A stretch of DNA of 64,000 nucleotides, taken from assembly GCA_958299035.1 (NCBI GenBank), contig CATQJL010000001.1, positions 34,262,780 through 34,326,779 on the forward strand. The letters are read 5' to 3'. Under the pieces are notes generated by a model. That model worked only from the letters and a program-made list of their open reading frames with translations. It did no database searches and was not told the origin of the DNA. Positions 23,976 to 36,172 of this stretch are shown piece by piece. The position numbers were made by a program, and so were the translations under genes. Source of the stretch: Cylicocyclus nassatus. Lineage: Eukaryota; Nematoda; Chromadorea; Rhabditida; Strongylidae. The stretch's first letter is position 1, and each line of letters starts with the position of its first letter.

Positions 23976-24023
23976 TGTGTTCTGTCTGCTGTTTAAATTT
24001 AAATTTAAAATTAATTGATATTA

Positions 24024-24968
24024 TTAGGTTGTCAAGAAAATAATGTCGTTTTTTATTTGCTTGTTTTAACAAAGCAACCAGACTCAATCCAGCAAAGGAT
24101 AGTGGGCATTGTTCGATAGAGCAAAGCAAGCTCTATAAGATGGCTCTCATAATAACGCGCCAAGTTCGATCCACGAAAAGTTTGAACTTAAAATCTGAAG
24201 ATTTCCAAATGCCCAAAAAATCGAAAAAATCAGATCTTTGTCCAAATAATTTCTACGGACCTCGCACTCGCTCACATCAATACTATCGATATCTGATATC
24301 CATATGTGCGATTGCCGTACTTTTTCCTTGATTAGAAACTGAGCAAACGAAAATTTTCGTGTTTTTCTTAAAGCAATGCTGAACCGTTCTTGCATATGTG
24401 ATTCTATACTACAAGCTTAGGTAAGTATATCTGTAGATTTTCAGCCCATTCCGAGCAGTAGTTTTCGAGAAATATCGAAATCAGCTTTCTTCTTTTCAGT
24501 TTCAGTGCTAAAAGCGACATTTCTCGAAAACTACAGCTCGGAATAGGCTGAAAATCTATAGTTATACTTACTTAGGCTAGTAGTATAGAATCACATATGC
24601 AAGAACGGGTCAGCATTGCTTTTAGAAAAACACGAAAATTTTCGTTTTCTCAATTTCTAGTCGAAGAAAAAGTGCAGCAGCTTCACATATGGATATCAGA
24701 TATCGAAAGTATTGACGTGTGCGAGTGGGAGGTCCGTAGAAATTATTTGTACAAAGATCACATTTTTTCTATTTTTTGGGCATTTGGAAATCTTCAGATT
24801 TTGAGTTCAAACTTTTCGTGGATCGAACTTGGCGCATTATTATGAGAGCCATCTTGTAGAGCTTGCTTTGCTCTACCGAACAATGCCCACTACCCTTTGC
24901 TGGATTGAGTCTGGTTGCTTTGTTAAAACAAGCAAATAAAAAACGACATTATTTTCTTGACAACCTAA
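24024..24968. mobile_element. Mariner-type foldback element, 945 bp
   Basis: Ends TTAGGTTGTCAAGAAAATAA and its reverse complement, flanked by TA. Arms of about 420 bases are near-perfect inverted repeats. Each arm carries CGATAGAGCAAAGCAAGCTCTA, or a one-base variant, near its outer end. No transposase frame; the 82-codon frames on the two arms are mirror images. Absent from the corresponding place in copy B, though the flanks there are diverged. Confidence 0.75.
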
Positions 24969-26394
24969 TATTTAGATTTAAACAAATTTATAACTCGAAA
25001 AATCTCGCATCCTGCACAAACTCAGGCAATGTAACGAACAGAAGAAAATCTACTATCGGAAAATTTTCCAGTTTTAATGGTGTATCTCCAGACTTCACTG
25101 GTTTAGAGTTGTATGCTTTCGACTTTCTTAATTGTTTCAAAGAAGTTAATGCCATGGTTAAATTATGGCCTAAGCCAAGATCGTTCTGATTTTTGACGGT
25201 TATCATCTTTGAAATAGACTTTTTGTAGCGTTATAGAACTAACAAGGCGCGTTTCCATCAAAAAAGGTCATTTTACATGAAGCTTTCGTTTGACTGTTCT
25301 GTTTTCATCTTCAGAGGCCATGTTGAACTTTAGCTCCCCGACACTCATAAAATATTGAGTTGCCTGAAAAGTAACTTCGTTTGCTTAGACTGTTTGTAAA
25401 AATGCCATGGCCAAATCTTTATATGAAGTTTTATGAAGCTGGACGGAGCCCAGCGGCGATTAAAAGGTGCGCTCTGTTTATGAAAATTAGATGAATGAAT
25501 AAAAGAGGAAAGAAAGTGACGTTAAATTTGTTTCTCGCGACGAAAAAAAATTGTATACATCTAATTCCAGACTGACAATCGCTAATTACAGTTATTATTG
25601 TTAATTGCTCAAGTGCTGTTTTGAGAAGCTGGCCATGTTGGGACTTAAATAACCTTTATTAATGATGGAAAATTAATCAAAAAATTAAAATAATCATGTG
25701 GCCGTAGAAGCTTGTCACAACCATCCCATACAAAGATCTTATTCTTAGCTATATAACAACAAGGTAATTTTTCATAGAAAATGATGTCAAAACGAGATTC
25801 AAGCCCCAATTCTAGTTTGTATCTTACTCTTGAGAACGCGAATTCCTCTCAGAAATGATTTCAAAGTTGATTAAAAAAGCCGCAGTGAATTACTGCCCAT
25901 CGAGTTCTACACCCCTATTTCGCAGCTCAAAAAAGATATTAAGAGCGAACATATTCTAGATTCCATAGTTTTGTATGTTGGTGGTCTCTTTCAAATGGGG
26001 ACTTACGCCAGTTTTTACAATAAGAAGCTTTTACGGCTACTTTGCGTTGCTGTTTGTATGCTTTATTAAGAAAAGATTCTCTACAAATCACGCAGCTTAA
26101 TTCCGACAAAATATGCGCCGGCGGTCAGCTGATAGTAAGGAACGTATCCTCGGATGCTTACTTATATACAATATCTAAGAGATGTCGTTGCCAATTGTTT
26201 AAATTTTCAAAGTTTTATGGAACGAAAGAATCTTGTTATTATTCGCAAAGAGGGGAAGAGAGAAATTCAAAGGGGCAACATTCTTTATAGTGCTTTATTG
26301 TTAAATATACTGCAAATGTAGCGCGATGTTCTTCTTTTCCATAATCTTCAACTTTGAAAGAAATTGAAGATTACTTCATGAAATTTTGCTGTGT

Positions 26395-26645
26395 AAGAAA
26401 TTTTTACACATTTGGCCAGCCAGCGCCCGCCTCGATTTCTAGCATCAAATCAAAATCGCAAAATTTGGATAGCCATTTCTGGAAGCTTCATTTTTGGTGA
26501 CCAACTTGTAGAATGTTACGCTCAGACATCGGTTATAAAGCGAAACCTTGATGTATTTTTCAGGATACTAAATCTTGAGCTTAGGTTGAGTAGACTATTG
26601 ATTTTTGTTAAAATTACGCAAGAACTTTTGAGCCAAGTTGATATT
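26395..26645. mobile_element. Decayed arm of the TTAGGTTGGCACGAAAG family
   Basis: Aligns with the right arm of the element at 16724-17578 (CAAAATCGCAAAATTTG..., GAATGTTACGCTCAGACAT, AATTACGCAAGAACTTT), with many substitutions and a degenerate terminus (GAGCCAAGTTGATA). In copy B the same remnant is interrupted by a Helitron-like insertion. Confidence 0.6.
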
Positions 26646-27101
26646 ATACTTCCAAAATTTTGCAGTTTAGATTTAGCTACACATATAAGAGAAGCCCAGC
26701 ATTGCATTTTCTAAAAATGCCATGTTTTATTTTCTCCACATTCAATTGTGGCATTCAATTGTACACCTGCTACTGTATTAAACTCTATAATATGAATAGA
26801 ATATAAGTCGACTCAAAAACATTAAGATCACCATATATAATCACTTGGATGTGCGTCGAAGTTGAAGGACGCAGGTAGAAAAAAATTGACGGTGTAGGGC
26901 TGTTGCCGTAGTGTTCCATGATCCAACCACTGTCACATTTCAGCTCCCGAGGGAAACCGATTTGTTGGGATTCGATTGGGAACTAAGCAGAGGACACCGC
27001 CTATTATGAGCAATGAATGCGATCGCATCGATCGTGACGACTTTGCCGCCGAGTATCTCAATTTTTTGATCGAACACCACTAGCGGATTCCAGCCGTTTC
27101 A

Positions 27102-27598
27102 TCTTATATAAAGCTAAATGTCTGTTTGTATGTCTGTCTGTCTGTCTGTCTGTCTGTATGTCTGTCTGTCTGTCTGTGTGTACGTATGTTCCGAATAGAA
27201 AATTCCATTTCTGATCCGATCGGCACCAAACTTTGCACACATACACTTCGGGCCCCGGCGGGTGTCATAGGCTACTTTTCGTCATCGATCGATGTCGATT
27301 TTATCGATTTTTTGCAAAATTTGAGCTACAGGGCTAGGAGTTGGCACAGGGGGTAATCGAGCATGCTGATCACCCCCACGGGGGTGATCAGCATGCTCGA
27401 TTACACCCCTCTGCCAAATTCCAGCCCCCTAGCTCAAATTTTGCAAAAAATCGATAAAATCGACATCGATCGATAACGAAAAGTGGACTGTGACACCCGC
27501 CGGGGCCCGAAGGGTATGTGTGCCAAGTTTGGTCCGGATCGGTTAAGAAATGGAATTTTCTATTCGGAACATACGGCAGAGCCGGGTAAGCCAGCTAG
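27102..27598 (+). mobile_element. Helitron-like non-autonomous element
   Basis: Starts TCTTATATAAAGCTAAATG after A and ends GGGTAAGCCAGCTAG before T. Copy B has no insertion at the matching place (after GATTCCAGCCGTTTCA, near 57562), giving an empty-site comparison. The interior is a palindrome centred near 27375 on GATCACCCCCACGGGGGTGATC-like sequence. Confidence 0.8.
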
Positions 27599-27959
27599 TA
27601 ATATAACACAAAAACATAATCCTGACTGTAGTCGTCCGCTCGTCTATTTTCTTAGAGCTTACACTTAAGCAACACTAATTTAACTCTCCTTATATCATCT
27701 ATTTGAAATTTGCTGAGAAGTATGAGCAGATGCAAAGGAAACATTCGTGTGGCAGCCTTGACGACAGTGCCACTGCCAAATACTCAGTATGGAACCTCCA
27801 TTTGACCGCATTTCAGCTTATCTTCTGAGCAATTTCCTGCCTATGCAGCGAAGAAAGTTTAAAAATGCCAAAAGGTGCATTAGGTTTGCGAACGCAATGC
27901 AAATTGCGCATGGCGGCCGCAGAGGCTTACAATTAGAGCTGTGTGTTGATAAAGTACGT

Positions 27960-28215
27960 TATATGATTCTTCGCGGAGTATAGGTCATTCTTAAAACCGT
28001 GACGACGGTTTTGGCTCGGTCTTTGCGCCCACAGGAGCATAAAACACTCATACAAAAAGGCATCATCTCAGCGCTCAGCCAGTTACTTCCAGCGTCTAGG
28101 ATACTATGATATGCAAGCAGAAAAACCGTTTAAGTAGAGATCGAAACCAAGCAAATGCGGTTGCCGGTAGTGCGTGCATGTCGCGCGCGGTGTCGCGCCA
28201 TCTTCACGATTATTC
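27960..28215. repeat. Dispersed repeat, also at 38730-38950 and 57950-58195
   Basis: Shared landmarks are ATTCTTAAAA(C/T)C(G/A)TGACGACG, GGTCTTTGCGC(C/A)CACAGGAGCA, TTCCAGCGTCTA/TTCCGGTGTCTA and GCGCGCGGT...CGCGCCAT. The copy at 38730 sits inside the astacin gene. No coding. Confidence 0.55.
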
Positions 28216-29857
28216 AAATGCCCTGCGGTAGTTTTTAATGGCTTTGTTTCCAGTTATGTTTTCGACGAAACACGTGGTACTGACGATTTTAGTACACCTA
28301 AAGCAACAGCGCACTGGAAGGGTGGGTGTTATATAGAAAAACGCAAGTGAAGCTTGTTTATCTGAGCATTACCATTTCCATGATGTATGCAGCCAACACC
28401 TTCAGAGTGGATTTGTTCATTTAGCGCAACGTACCAATAAAGATTTGCAATATTCTTATGCATGACAACTTTCAGTGGAACTTGTGCTTTTCCCATAATT
28501 AACGGATTACCCATAACATAACATCACATTTTGAAATAAAGCAAAGTGTTATGAATCGTGCCTATAAGGAACAAAAACAACTGTTACATAAAGAGTACTA
28601 TTAACTGTCATATGAAACAGTTATGTCAGTTATGATATTCTCGACCATAACCGTTTCTCTCATACGTTCTAAACACCATCTTTAATCACGACATAAACCA
28701 TACAAAAACATTTGTTGATGTATGTCACAGAACAATATCCGGTAAAACAATATAGTCTACAATAGAAGCATATTGATATTTTGCTGAAAGTGAAAAATCA
28801 AAAATGCAAAACATTTGCAATTCCGCAATCAACTTTTTCTCTCCCTAAAAACAACAACCGACAGGACGATTACGGTTGTTGCTTTTAGGAAGTTTTACTG
28901 GCCTGAGAAAGCAAACCATTCGGTGCTTGTTCCATCCGAAACTTCTTTTTTGGTAGAGGCATACAAACTCTCGAGGACCCTTCTTGATTGCCTTCAAAGA
29001 AATGATTTCACTAAGTACATTGAAACTTCAACAAGAGAACTAATGATTGCATGTGATTACTTCCAGCTATATAGCACGCGGCGACATGGCAGCTTAAAGT
29101 GCCCCCGAACCGCGGCGACAGTCAGTAAAAGCCCACAAGGCCCGCAGACTGCAAGCGTGTTCTCTGAAAGCTGGTGAGCTCTAGTATTGCTCTTTTCAAA
29201 CTTAGTGCAGTTATTTCACGTATGTTGCAGGACAGAAAACTATATGTCTTAGAAACCAAAAAAGACGAAGTCTGCTTTGAAAGCTGTTTGTCTTTGTTCA
29301 GAGGGACAAAATTTTGTCAAAACATAACTAGAACCATTGCTTCAGATTTAGTGGATTAGTGGTACAACTTTCAAAATTTGAATATTTGATGATAAAGCAA
29401 AAGACTTGCAAGATGCTATACTTACACAGTCAATCAACATGTGAAGACCCTGACAGAAAATACACCCTACCATTTCACCCTGACAGAAAATACATTTTCC
29501 GAGTAGTCGTAATTTATAGTGTATATAATATCGTTTGTAAAGCTCGATTATAATTGGTTGGATGTATTAGACTTACAAGGGAAGGATACTTGGCACCGCG
29601 ACCATTCAAATGGTTTGTATATCAAAAAATGCGTCTTTTAATGCTAGTTCGAATACTGTCTTCCATATCTGCGAAACGATAATCTAAATGGAGTTATGAT
29701 TATTTTTCCATGAACAAACTGCCTCACTGCGGAGGGTCAAAATCATCTATAAAAAATTTTCTTTCCTTTTCAAATGCTGTATATGATTTAGGTAGGTATA
29801 ATGCAACAGTATTCCTTTTGAGATTCTCTTCAATAGCTTCAGGTAGAAACTTAGAAC

Positions 29858-31182
29858 CATACCCTCGATACATAGAGCCACATACTCTGGTAACCTTCAC
29901 TTTGAGGGCTATGAGGGGACACAACCTTCACCTGGGAAAAAAACAGAAGTTATCCGGGGCGAAGCCCCGGATGTTATAATCCTGACTATATCGGAAGAAT
30001 GTGAATGAACCAAATATAGGAAAGAATATCTGAAGAATGTCTCAGCGAAACCGAGAAATTGCTTTTTTAAAGCCTTTTTTACGCTGAAAAGAGAATTTCT
30101 GTGAAAATTTCCTCAGAATTCAGGACAACGTTCCTCAGTTAGCCTCCTTGACCAAAAATGAGTTTCAAAAGTTTGGAAAGCTGTTGTAGTTGTTAAAATG
30201 AGAAACTGCGCCTAGTTGTGCGCAGAGAGTCGCGCACGAAAATGCTGGTCTATCTCGTTAGTAAGTGACTTTTAAAGCTTGGGACGTTGTCAGCTCTCCT
30301 CGTCGTGTCATGACGGTCAGAATGATATATAATGTTGCAGGGTTTCGTTGAGACCCCGCGGAGATCACGACCAGAGCCAAATGCCCCGTGGCTCTGGTCT
30401 GTCTCCGCTGCTCGTCTGCGTCTCCGCGCGCTGCGCGCTACCTCGCTACCCCAAACGCGGGGCGCGGGGCATTTGGCTCTGGTACCCTTTTCTTCGCTGT
30501 TTCGCACCCAATTATAGCAAGCTATATATCATTTTGAAGCTCTTGATCTATATTATCACGCTGACAACGTCCCAAAATCACATTTCTTGATTTGGACGAG
30601 AAATCCGGCAAAAACCTTGTTTTCGAAAATCTCTTGTTTTTCTTCTAGTTTGCCTCTTTTTATCCGGTTTTTTCGTGCATTCTATAGATCTTGCTTCTGT
30701 TCATAATGCAGACAACCACCCAGCCTTTATCTCTTCGATTATTGTGGAGTTTTTTGCGAAAAATCGTAAAAAGTGCGTTTTTCTTTACCTTGTTCTGTTT
30801 CAATGCCTTCGCATCGATTTTTTTCCAGCTTGGGCGATTGTTGCTCAGAACAATAAGCGCAACAATCCAGACAACGTCCCAGGAAACAGGAACGTCAATG
30901 CGGGGGTAAAAATTCAAAGGACGCATCAAAAATCAAAACCCCGTGTTGGGAATTGCTGGTCCTAAAGCGAAAACTTGCACTTTGAAAAGCCGCCAAATGA
31001 AAGATTTCAAGCCTCATTGCAGCGTTTTTATCCCATTTTCAGCAGTTTCTTTTGCTTTTTGTATCTGTTTTATGTCATTTTCTCTTCTCTGATCATCTTT
31101 AAGCAACCTTCACTATTTATGACGTCAGATGTTCAAACAACCTTCACTTTTGACGCCCTGTCTCTAGACTATCGAAGGTATG
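29858..31182. mobile_element. hAT-like DNA transposon, non-autonomous, with 8-bp target duplication
   Basis: 1,325 bp bounded by CATACCCTCGATA and TATCGAAGGTATG (13-base inverted termini, one mismatch) and flanked by CTTAGAAC on both sides (29850-29857, 31183-31190). Copy B has a single CTTAGAAC at the matching position (about 59771-59779) and no insertion. An 8-bp duplication with short TIRs and subterminal AACCTTCAC repeats fits the hAT superfamily. No transposase is readable. It contains a perfect hairpin (ATCCGGGGC-GAA-GCCCCGGAT, about 29958) and a nested MITE at 30279-30575. Confidence 0.8.
30279..30575. mobile_element. Nested foldback MITE with GGGACGTTGTCAGC ends
   Basis: TTGGGACGTTGTCAGC at the left and GCTGACAACGTCCCAA at the right are exact inverted repeats. 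Inside, ACCAGAGCCAAATGCCCCG (about 30370) and CGGGGCATTTGGCTCTGGT (about 30464) form a second hairpin around a GC-rich core. Confidence 0.65.
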
Positions 31183-31329
31183 CTTAGAACAAATTTGGTG
31201 ATTTTAACTACACAAAAATACGCAAATTTTCTACAAAAAAAGTTCATAACTTCCTTCAGAAGAGCGTTTCGCAGATATCAAGCACAGATTTGGAACCACG
31301 TTCTGAGATGCATCTTACAGAATACATCG

Positions 31330-33110
31330 CATTCCAAGTGACCACGGTGACCGAATATCCTTTCCTTGTTAGTTGTACTGTGAGAAATCTTTCTTTTCTT
31401 CACAAAAATTGAGGTAAAAGATATATTCAAAAGACGGCAGCATAGATCCTTGGACTTAGACATAGCAAAGATTTGGAAAATTTTCCAGCGCCAAATTTAG
31501 ATAAGGAACATGGAAAGCGTAAATACATGTACGATATGTACTAGCGCTTCTGTAAAACAGGAGCAGAGCTTGCGGTTTGTAAGCTGTAGACATGGCATGC
31601 AGAGATTTCTACGCAAGGGAAGATTGTTGATAGCAGGGAATACGTAAAGTATCGCCTCGAAATGTGCAAGCTATTAACGCAAACCTCAACTCTACAATGC
31701 TGCGTCCTTTTTATAGCTGGAAGATGACTACTTTTCGTGAAAAGTGTAGAAACAAGCACGATATTTTTGCACGAAATGGTACTGTAACAAATTGAGCAGA
31801 CGTCTGAAATAATGGCAAACGTTTGAACTTGTTTCATACCTTATGCAAAATTCTGGGCATTTGGTTCATAAGAGATGCAAAACTGTCGTTCCTCGATGAT
31901 CCTCTGCAAAGATAGGCAAAATTCGATCTCACATGGAGTGTATGATCAAGATATCACAACGAACTCTGCGCTAATAGTTTTATATTCGCGAAAAGGGTTA
32001 AGCCAATACCACCAACTTGCATCCTGCGCGCATGAGCAGCAAAATTTCTGAAAAAGAAACAAGCAATATTCTCTTGAATACGCTTACACTATTGCAAAAT
32101 AAAACTGACCAAAAGCCCGTAAGGATTGAACATATCTACCAATTTCGTGTTCAGCCATACATTACGTCGCCCCCTCAGGGACCAGCACTGGGAAGGTCTG
32201 ACTTCCCCCGTTGATGTCACCTATTATTTATTCTCATTGTGACCGCTTTTGAGCGTTCCAAATGAAATGAAATATAAAACCATCAAAACAACTCAACCGT
32301 AACTTACATTGGAGCGAATCACGACATTTACGGACTGACTCACAGAAATGAAATTCACAGCAAGAAAAAAGAAACAGGGAGTGAACATGCCTCAATCTAG
32401 TCAGAAACTGGATGCCGGCTATTATATAATTACACCCACATACTAAGTGCAATCTTTCATGTTTCTGTGTATCCAATGGCCACTTTCTTTTTTCAGGTGT
32501 AATGAACTCAACTATTATTTCAGATGGGTGATAGTCAAATAGAGTAAACGTATGTTACTGCCCTTGATTGAAAGTTAGCTTAGCCTACTCTTACTTAAAC
32601 AATCGTCTACCCCACAGAGATTACTTGCTGGCGAATTTAATTACGCTTGGTACTTTTCTGTTACATTTTCATAGAAATCATCCTTCGATAGCGTTTCTAA
32701 GTGCCAACTGGCTTTCCCTTTGAATTTGGGATAAGTTTGTAGACTAATGCAATGCATCTAACCAGCACTCTACGTAGTCGAAAATTCGTCTGTGACCAAC
32801 CCATAGCTGTTTGCCATTCTGGGCTACCCATAGTAAGAAGTGTAAAATTTTTGGAATAGTAAAGATAGCACTCACACATTGCTAGATTTTCGTGATTGGT
32901 ATGATCGGTTATTCCTGCGTACCAATTACCAAATGCTTGATCAATTAAAGATTTGAAAAGAAATTGATAGAGGTCATTTCATTCTCAAAAGTTTGAACTT
33001 CAAATTGCCCTACCAGGAAAGTATGTGCAAACAGAGCAGATGCGGAAAAAGAGACAACAAACAGAGAGTGAACTAGCGGGTACATGAGAAGTGCACACAA
33101 CAAGAACAAG
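31330..33110. other. Duplicated sequence, no firm gene
   Basis: Aligned throughout with 59920-61680. The minus-strand frame at 32697-32879 corresponds to a longer open frame in copy B (61229-61465) and is shifted here by a 2-base difference near 32725. Confidence 0.4.
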
Positions 33111-33112
33111 TA

Positions 33113-33328
33113 CAGTCGAGTAGATTTTCCGCTTAATATAGTGTGCTTGCACAGTTTATGAAATGCGGTAAAATTTGCGCGTGAGGAAATAGCTTCGACT
33201 GTAACGTCGGCCATTTGCGCGCGCAAAATGCCGGCAGTGCTGGCGCAGCTACCTGTTCACGCGCAAATTTTACCGCATTTCATAAACTGTGCAAGCACAC
33301 TATATTAAGCGGAAAATCTACTCGACTG
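33113..33328. mobile_element. 216-bp TA-flanked MITE
   Basis: Ends CAGTCGAGTAGATTTTCC and GGAAAATCTACTCGACTG, flanked by TA (33111-33112, 33329-33330). The arms are about 85 bases and nearly perfect. Copy B reads AACAAGTACAAGTATACGAG without the insertion, so the element and its TA duplication are exactly defined. This suggests the Tc1/mariner superfamily. Confidence 0.8.
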
Positions 33329-33439
33329 TACAAGCATATGAGTAATTATGAATTGCCAAACGATGAGGATTGTCACGCTTCCTTTTGTAGACTCTAAGGG
33401 AACTTAGCTCGGCCTTTTGGCAAGCGACATATATGTTCT

Positions 33440-33790
33440 GAACCAGCTCTAAACGCTGATTGCAGATATGATATTCTTAGCTACCGCGCACCATTCCGAA
33501 GGGAGTTATGGGCATTTTTCTGCGCAGAATTGACATACTACTGAACATGGAAAGACTGCTTGTAGGTAAAAGGGTGCTGAGATATCAAAATAACACAAAT
33601 TTAATATTTTCTTACTAAAAAGAAGCTTAGCGCAAGTGTATTAGCACTTGGATGACGATGCGTGATGCCAGTGAGTAGATAAGTATGTTAATTTTGCGCA
33701 GGAAAAAGCCCATAACTCGCTTCGAAATGGTGCGCGGCAGAGCATATTTGAGATCAGCGTTTGAAGCTATTTCAGAGTATACAGTTCAGC
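33440..33790. mobile_element. Foldback of the recurrent family
   Basis: Left arm CTCTAAACGCTGATTGCAGA...GGAGTTATGGGC pairs with right arm AGCCCATAACTC...GAGATCAGCGTTTGAAGC. The same element is present in copy B at 61810-62160. Confidence 0.5.
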
Positions 33791-34929
33791 TGCAGGTTTC
33801 TTTGCAAATACATATTCATCTACAACAAAATTTTCTCTTGTTGGCTTTTCAGCGCTTTATTGCGGTTTAGCAACATGCCCAAAATGGAAAAAGGTGGACG
33901 AGAAAAATGGCCTGTTTGTGCAAGATTATCTCAGACATGATGAAAACTGGGGAGCCCAAATGCTGTGGTTATGTTTTGCTAGTGTTGTTATGGGGACCAT
34001 TTATGTTTTTGAAGAACCACACCTGCAAAAAAATTTCGCTCAGAAAGTTCGAAAAACCGACCATTTTTTTGCCCTTAAAAATGCACCACTTCTCGAACAA
34101 GTGATTTTGAAGTCTTTTAGTTCTACACGGAACTGATCAAATCTTTGATTACTGGGAACATGTTGGAATAATGCCTTGCACATCTCTTGGACCCATCATC
34201 CAGGCCAAGCCTCCGCAGAAACGAATTCACATGCGAAAGTAGCTGCGATCCGAGGCAAGTTTGTCGGCTTTTAATTTCTGAGCGCAAATCGCGAACGCTA
34301 ATGCATCTGTGGGTTAAAAGATGAAAGGCTCCTCATTTAGATCACCTATGATTTGGACGAAATTCCTTGCACTGCACAGAAAAATGGCAGCAGGAGAAAA
34401 AAATGTGAAATTTTTATGGTTGGAAAGATTTGCTTTTTGACGTGCAGATCAAACATGCTTTATTTGCATGGAAATCGGAAGCGATTTCAAAAAGTTTATG
34501 CGTTCTTCTAATGAACAGTATAAAAATCTTGTTGTCAAAATCTGATCGAGCGCCAAAAAATTGCGTCAGAAAATAAAATTTCCAAAAGTGCCCGGAAACT
34601 TTCTTTACAACCTAATAATTTTTACTGAGTACGTAGCGAGTTTTCCTATCATTCCTTTTTTCAGTAAAGTTCCGTCCAAAGCTGCACGTGTTAACGACAT
34701 GCTAGCGTCATGTTGGAAATACTCAGAAAATTGCTTTTAGGTTGCGTTGGCACAGAGTAATCAGCTCCGGCGCTGATGGAAACCCTAGACGCAGCCTATA
34801 AAAAGTCACTACTATTCTTAACCGCCAATCGAATGTCGGGGAACATAAGTAAAACTGTTGATGTGAGGTACAAATGTCAAAGTTAGCGTTTCTGGTAACA
34901 CACGCGTAGAAAATCCCATAATGCATTAC

Positions 34930-35768
34930 CTGCGGTGACAAATGCCTGTACCATCATGGATGCTGTCGCATATGCTGTGTTTGGTCTCATAACAACTCGT
35001 GAGGTTTCAAAATTGTAAAACTGCAGCTTCATTCATGCTGCAGTCAACTCGTGCACATCAGTTCACGTTCAGTTGAACTGAACGTGAACTGATGTTAGAG
35101 TGACGCAAATAGTGTGCAAAAGGCGGAACGCAGACAAGACTCCCGTGAGTTGCTCCTGAGTTACTTACGATACACATCAATTACGCTAAAAATGCAGACA
35201 AAATCGGCGCAAAACTGCACAACCGCGCCCGAATAAGAGAGTATCGATGAACAGCTGATTTTGGCGAGGAAAACAAAAAACAAATCCTTTTCTTTTTGTA
35301 AACTTCATTGTTTTTTTTGAAGTTGTCCAAAATGAGAACTCATTTGTTCATTTTATTAAATCCACGCTGCAATTTTTCGTTTTTTTGGTAAAATTCTCGT
35401 CACAAAATGTGTTTTTGTTTTATCCGTCCATTGCTAGGCGAAATCCTCGATAGCGGTCATGATCGATTGCGATAGTGGCCGCTATCAAAGATTGCCCGGC
35501 GATGCAGCAAAAGATGCGTCTCTAGACGGAGTTGAACCACGGCCGCGCGCATGTACTTCCAACCACTTATCCGTTCGACCAAACCGGCTCAAAGTAACCA
35601 CCTTTTCAAGAATGCACTTGATTATAACGTCCAGGAAGTGATCTGCATCCAGATCAATAGCTCGCCGGATGCTAGACTGAGGCGCGATGAGAACACCCCG
35701 GTCCGCGTCAAGAGAGATGCCCTGATGGGGGTTTACTACGGGCCATTGTGTTTCCAGTGAACGTCGCT
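34930..35768 (-). pseudogene. Copy-A remnant of an unrecognised exon, split by an insertion
   Basis: Equivalent to the intact exon at 63318-63477. The outer pieces (35768-35744 and 35047-34930) still read SDVHWK... and ...ETSRVVMRPNTAYATA..., with donor GCAG/GTAATG. However about 0.7 kb of foreign sequence (35048-35743) replaces a dozen bases between them, and the tryptophan codon before ATG has become TGA. A possible next exon downstream reads LLMFPDIRLAVKNSS. Confidence 0.5.
35048..35743. mobile_element. Unclassified 0.7-kb insertion in copy A
   Basis: Absent from copy B. It starts near a perfect hairpin, CATCAGTTCACGTTCAGTT then G then the reverse complement (35057-35095), and ends with GGGGTTTACTACGGGCC, a motif also seen near 7092-7110. 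The right half is GC-richer and open in frames on both strands (minus frame ...DADHFLDVIIKCILEK..., plus frame ...VQEVICIQINSSPD...). No terminal repeats or target duplication are clear. Confidence 0.45.
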
Positions 35769-36172
35769 CTGTATAACTGCTTTTTTGCGAGTTCCATTAC
35801 ATAATCTGCTTTAAAAAACGATTTTACTAGTATCCAGGCCATGAATTTATCCGGAGACAAGGATTGCTTGTCCGCTCTTGTGCACAGTGTCGGCGTCGAG
35901 CCAGAAAAGTTTTGCCTACAATAAAATCTCTTGAGAGTTCTTATGGTTTCGCTTCACTCCCACTTTTTTCAACCATTATCTCACAACTTGATTGCGTTTA
36001 GCCACCGTAAAAGTTTGTTCGTAAGCATCGAGGCTTCGCATGACTTTCTGTTTCCTTCCCAACTGCCTCTTTTGGAGTTCAAGTTTAAAGGCTGCCGAAC
36101 AGGTAATTCAACGTATTCATGATATAACAGACTCAACGTCATGCTGAGATTCGTAGAGAGTCGAACAATATA

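Larger units (their letters stand above)
25340..29600. other. Well-conserved duplicated sequence without a recognised gene
   Basis: This block and 55130-59570 are much more alike than the flanking parts of the duplication. Open frames shared by both copies (26042-26290, 28815-29177) differ mainly by amino-acid-changing substitutions and show no sign of coding constraint. A short mariner-type end (TTGAGTTGCCTGAAAAGTAAC) lies at about 25355. Confidence 0.45.
29630..31320. mobile_element. Foldback of the recurrent family, interrupted in copy A
   Basis: Left arm (about 29630-29715, ...TCCATATCTGCGAAACG...GTTATGATT) pairs with right arm (about 31235-31318, GTTCATAACTTC...CGTTTCGCAGATATCAAGC). In copy B the two arms are about 170 bases apart; in copy A a hAT-like element separates them. 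Confidence 0.45.
21483..36120 (+). repeat. Segmental duplication, copy A
   Basis: Aligns in the same orientation with 52159-63823. Shared landmarks in order: GGATGGTTGGTCGAAGTGG near 21494, the 84-codon gene, the 25.3-29.7 kb block, 31.2-33.1 kb, 33.4-35.0 kb and the final GGTAATTCAACGTA near 36100. Copy A carries extra insertions (24024-24968, 27102-27598, 29858-31182, 33113-33328, 35048-35743), which account for almost all of the 3 kb length difference. The left edge may extend further; copy B runs into a gap there, and on the right copy B is cut by a Helitron and the window end. Confidence 0.9.

Noticed and set aside
26042..26290. 82-codon + frame shared with 55811-56059
   Set aside because: The whole surrounding block is nearly identical between copies, and the changes inside the frame show no silent-site bias.
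27058..27356. Frames rich in CLSVCLSVCLSV or TDRQTDRQ
   Set aside because: These come from the CTGT repeats at the 5' part of the Helitron-like elements; the same artefact occurs near 21003, 56181 and 63707.
28815..29177. 120-codon + frame conserved in both duplicate copies (58768-59130)
   Set aside because: Differences between the copies mostly change amino acids and there are no splice or homology signals, so conservation reflects the recent duplication only.
31541..31837. 98-codon minus frame, partly kept at 60128-60388
   Set aside because: Indels between the copies change the frame at its N-terminal side, arguing against a protein.
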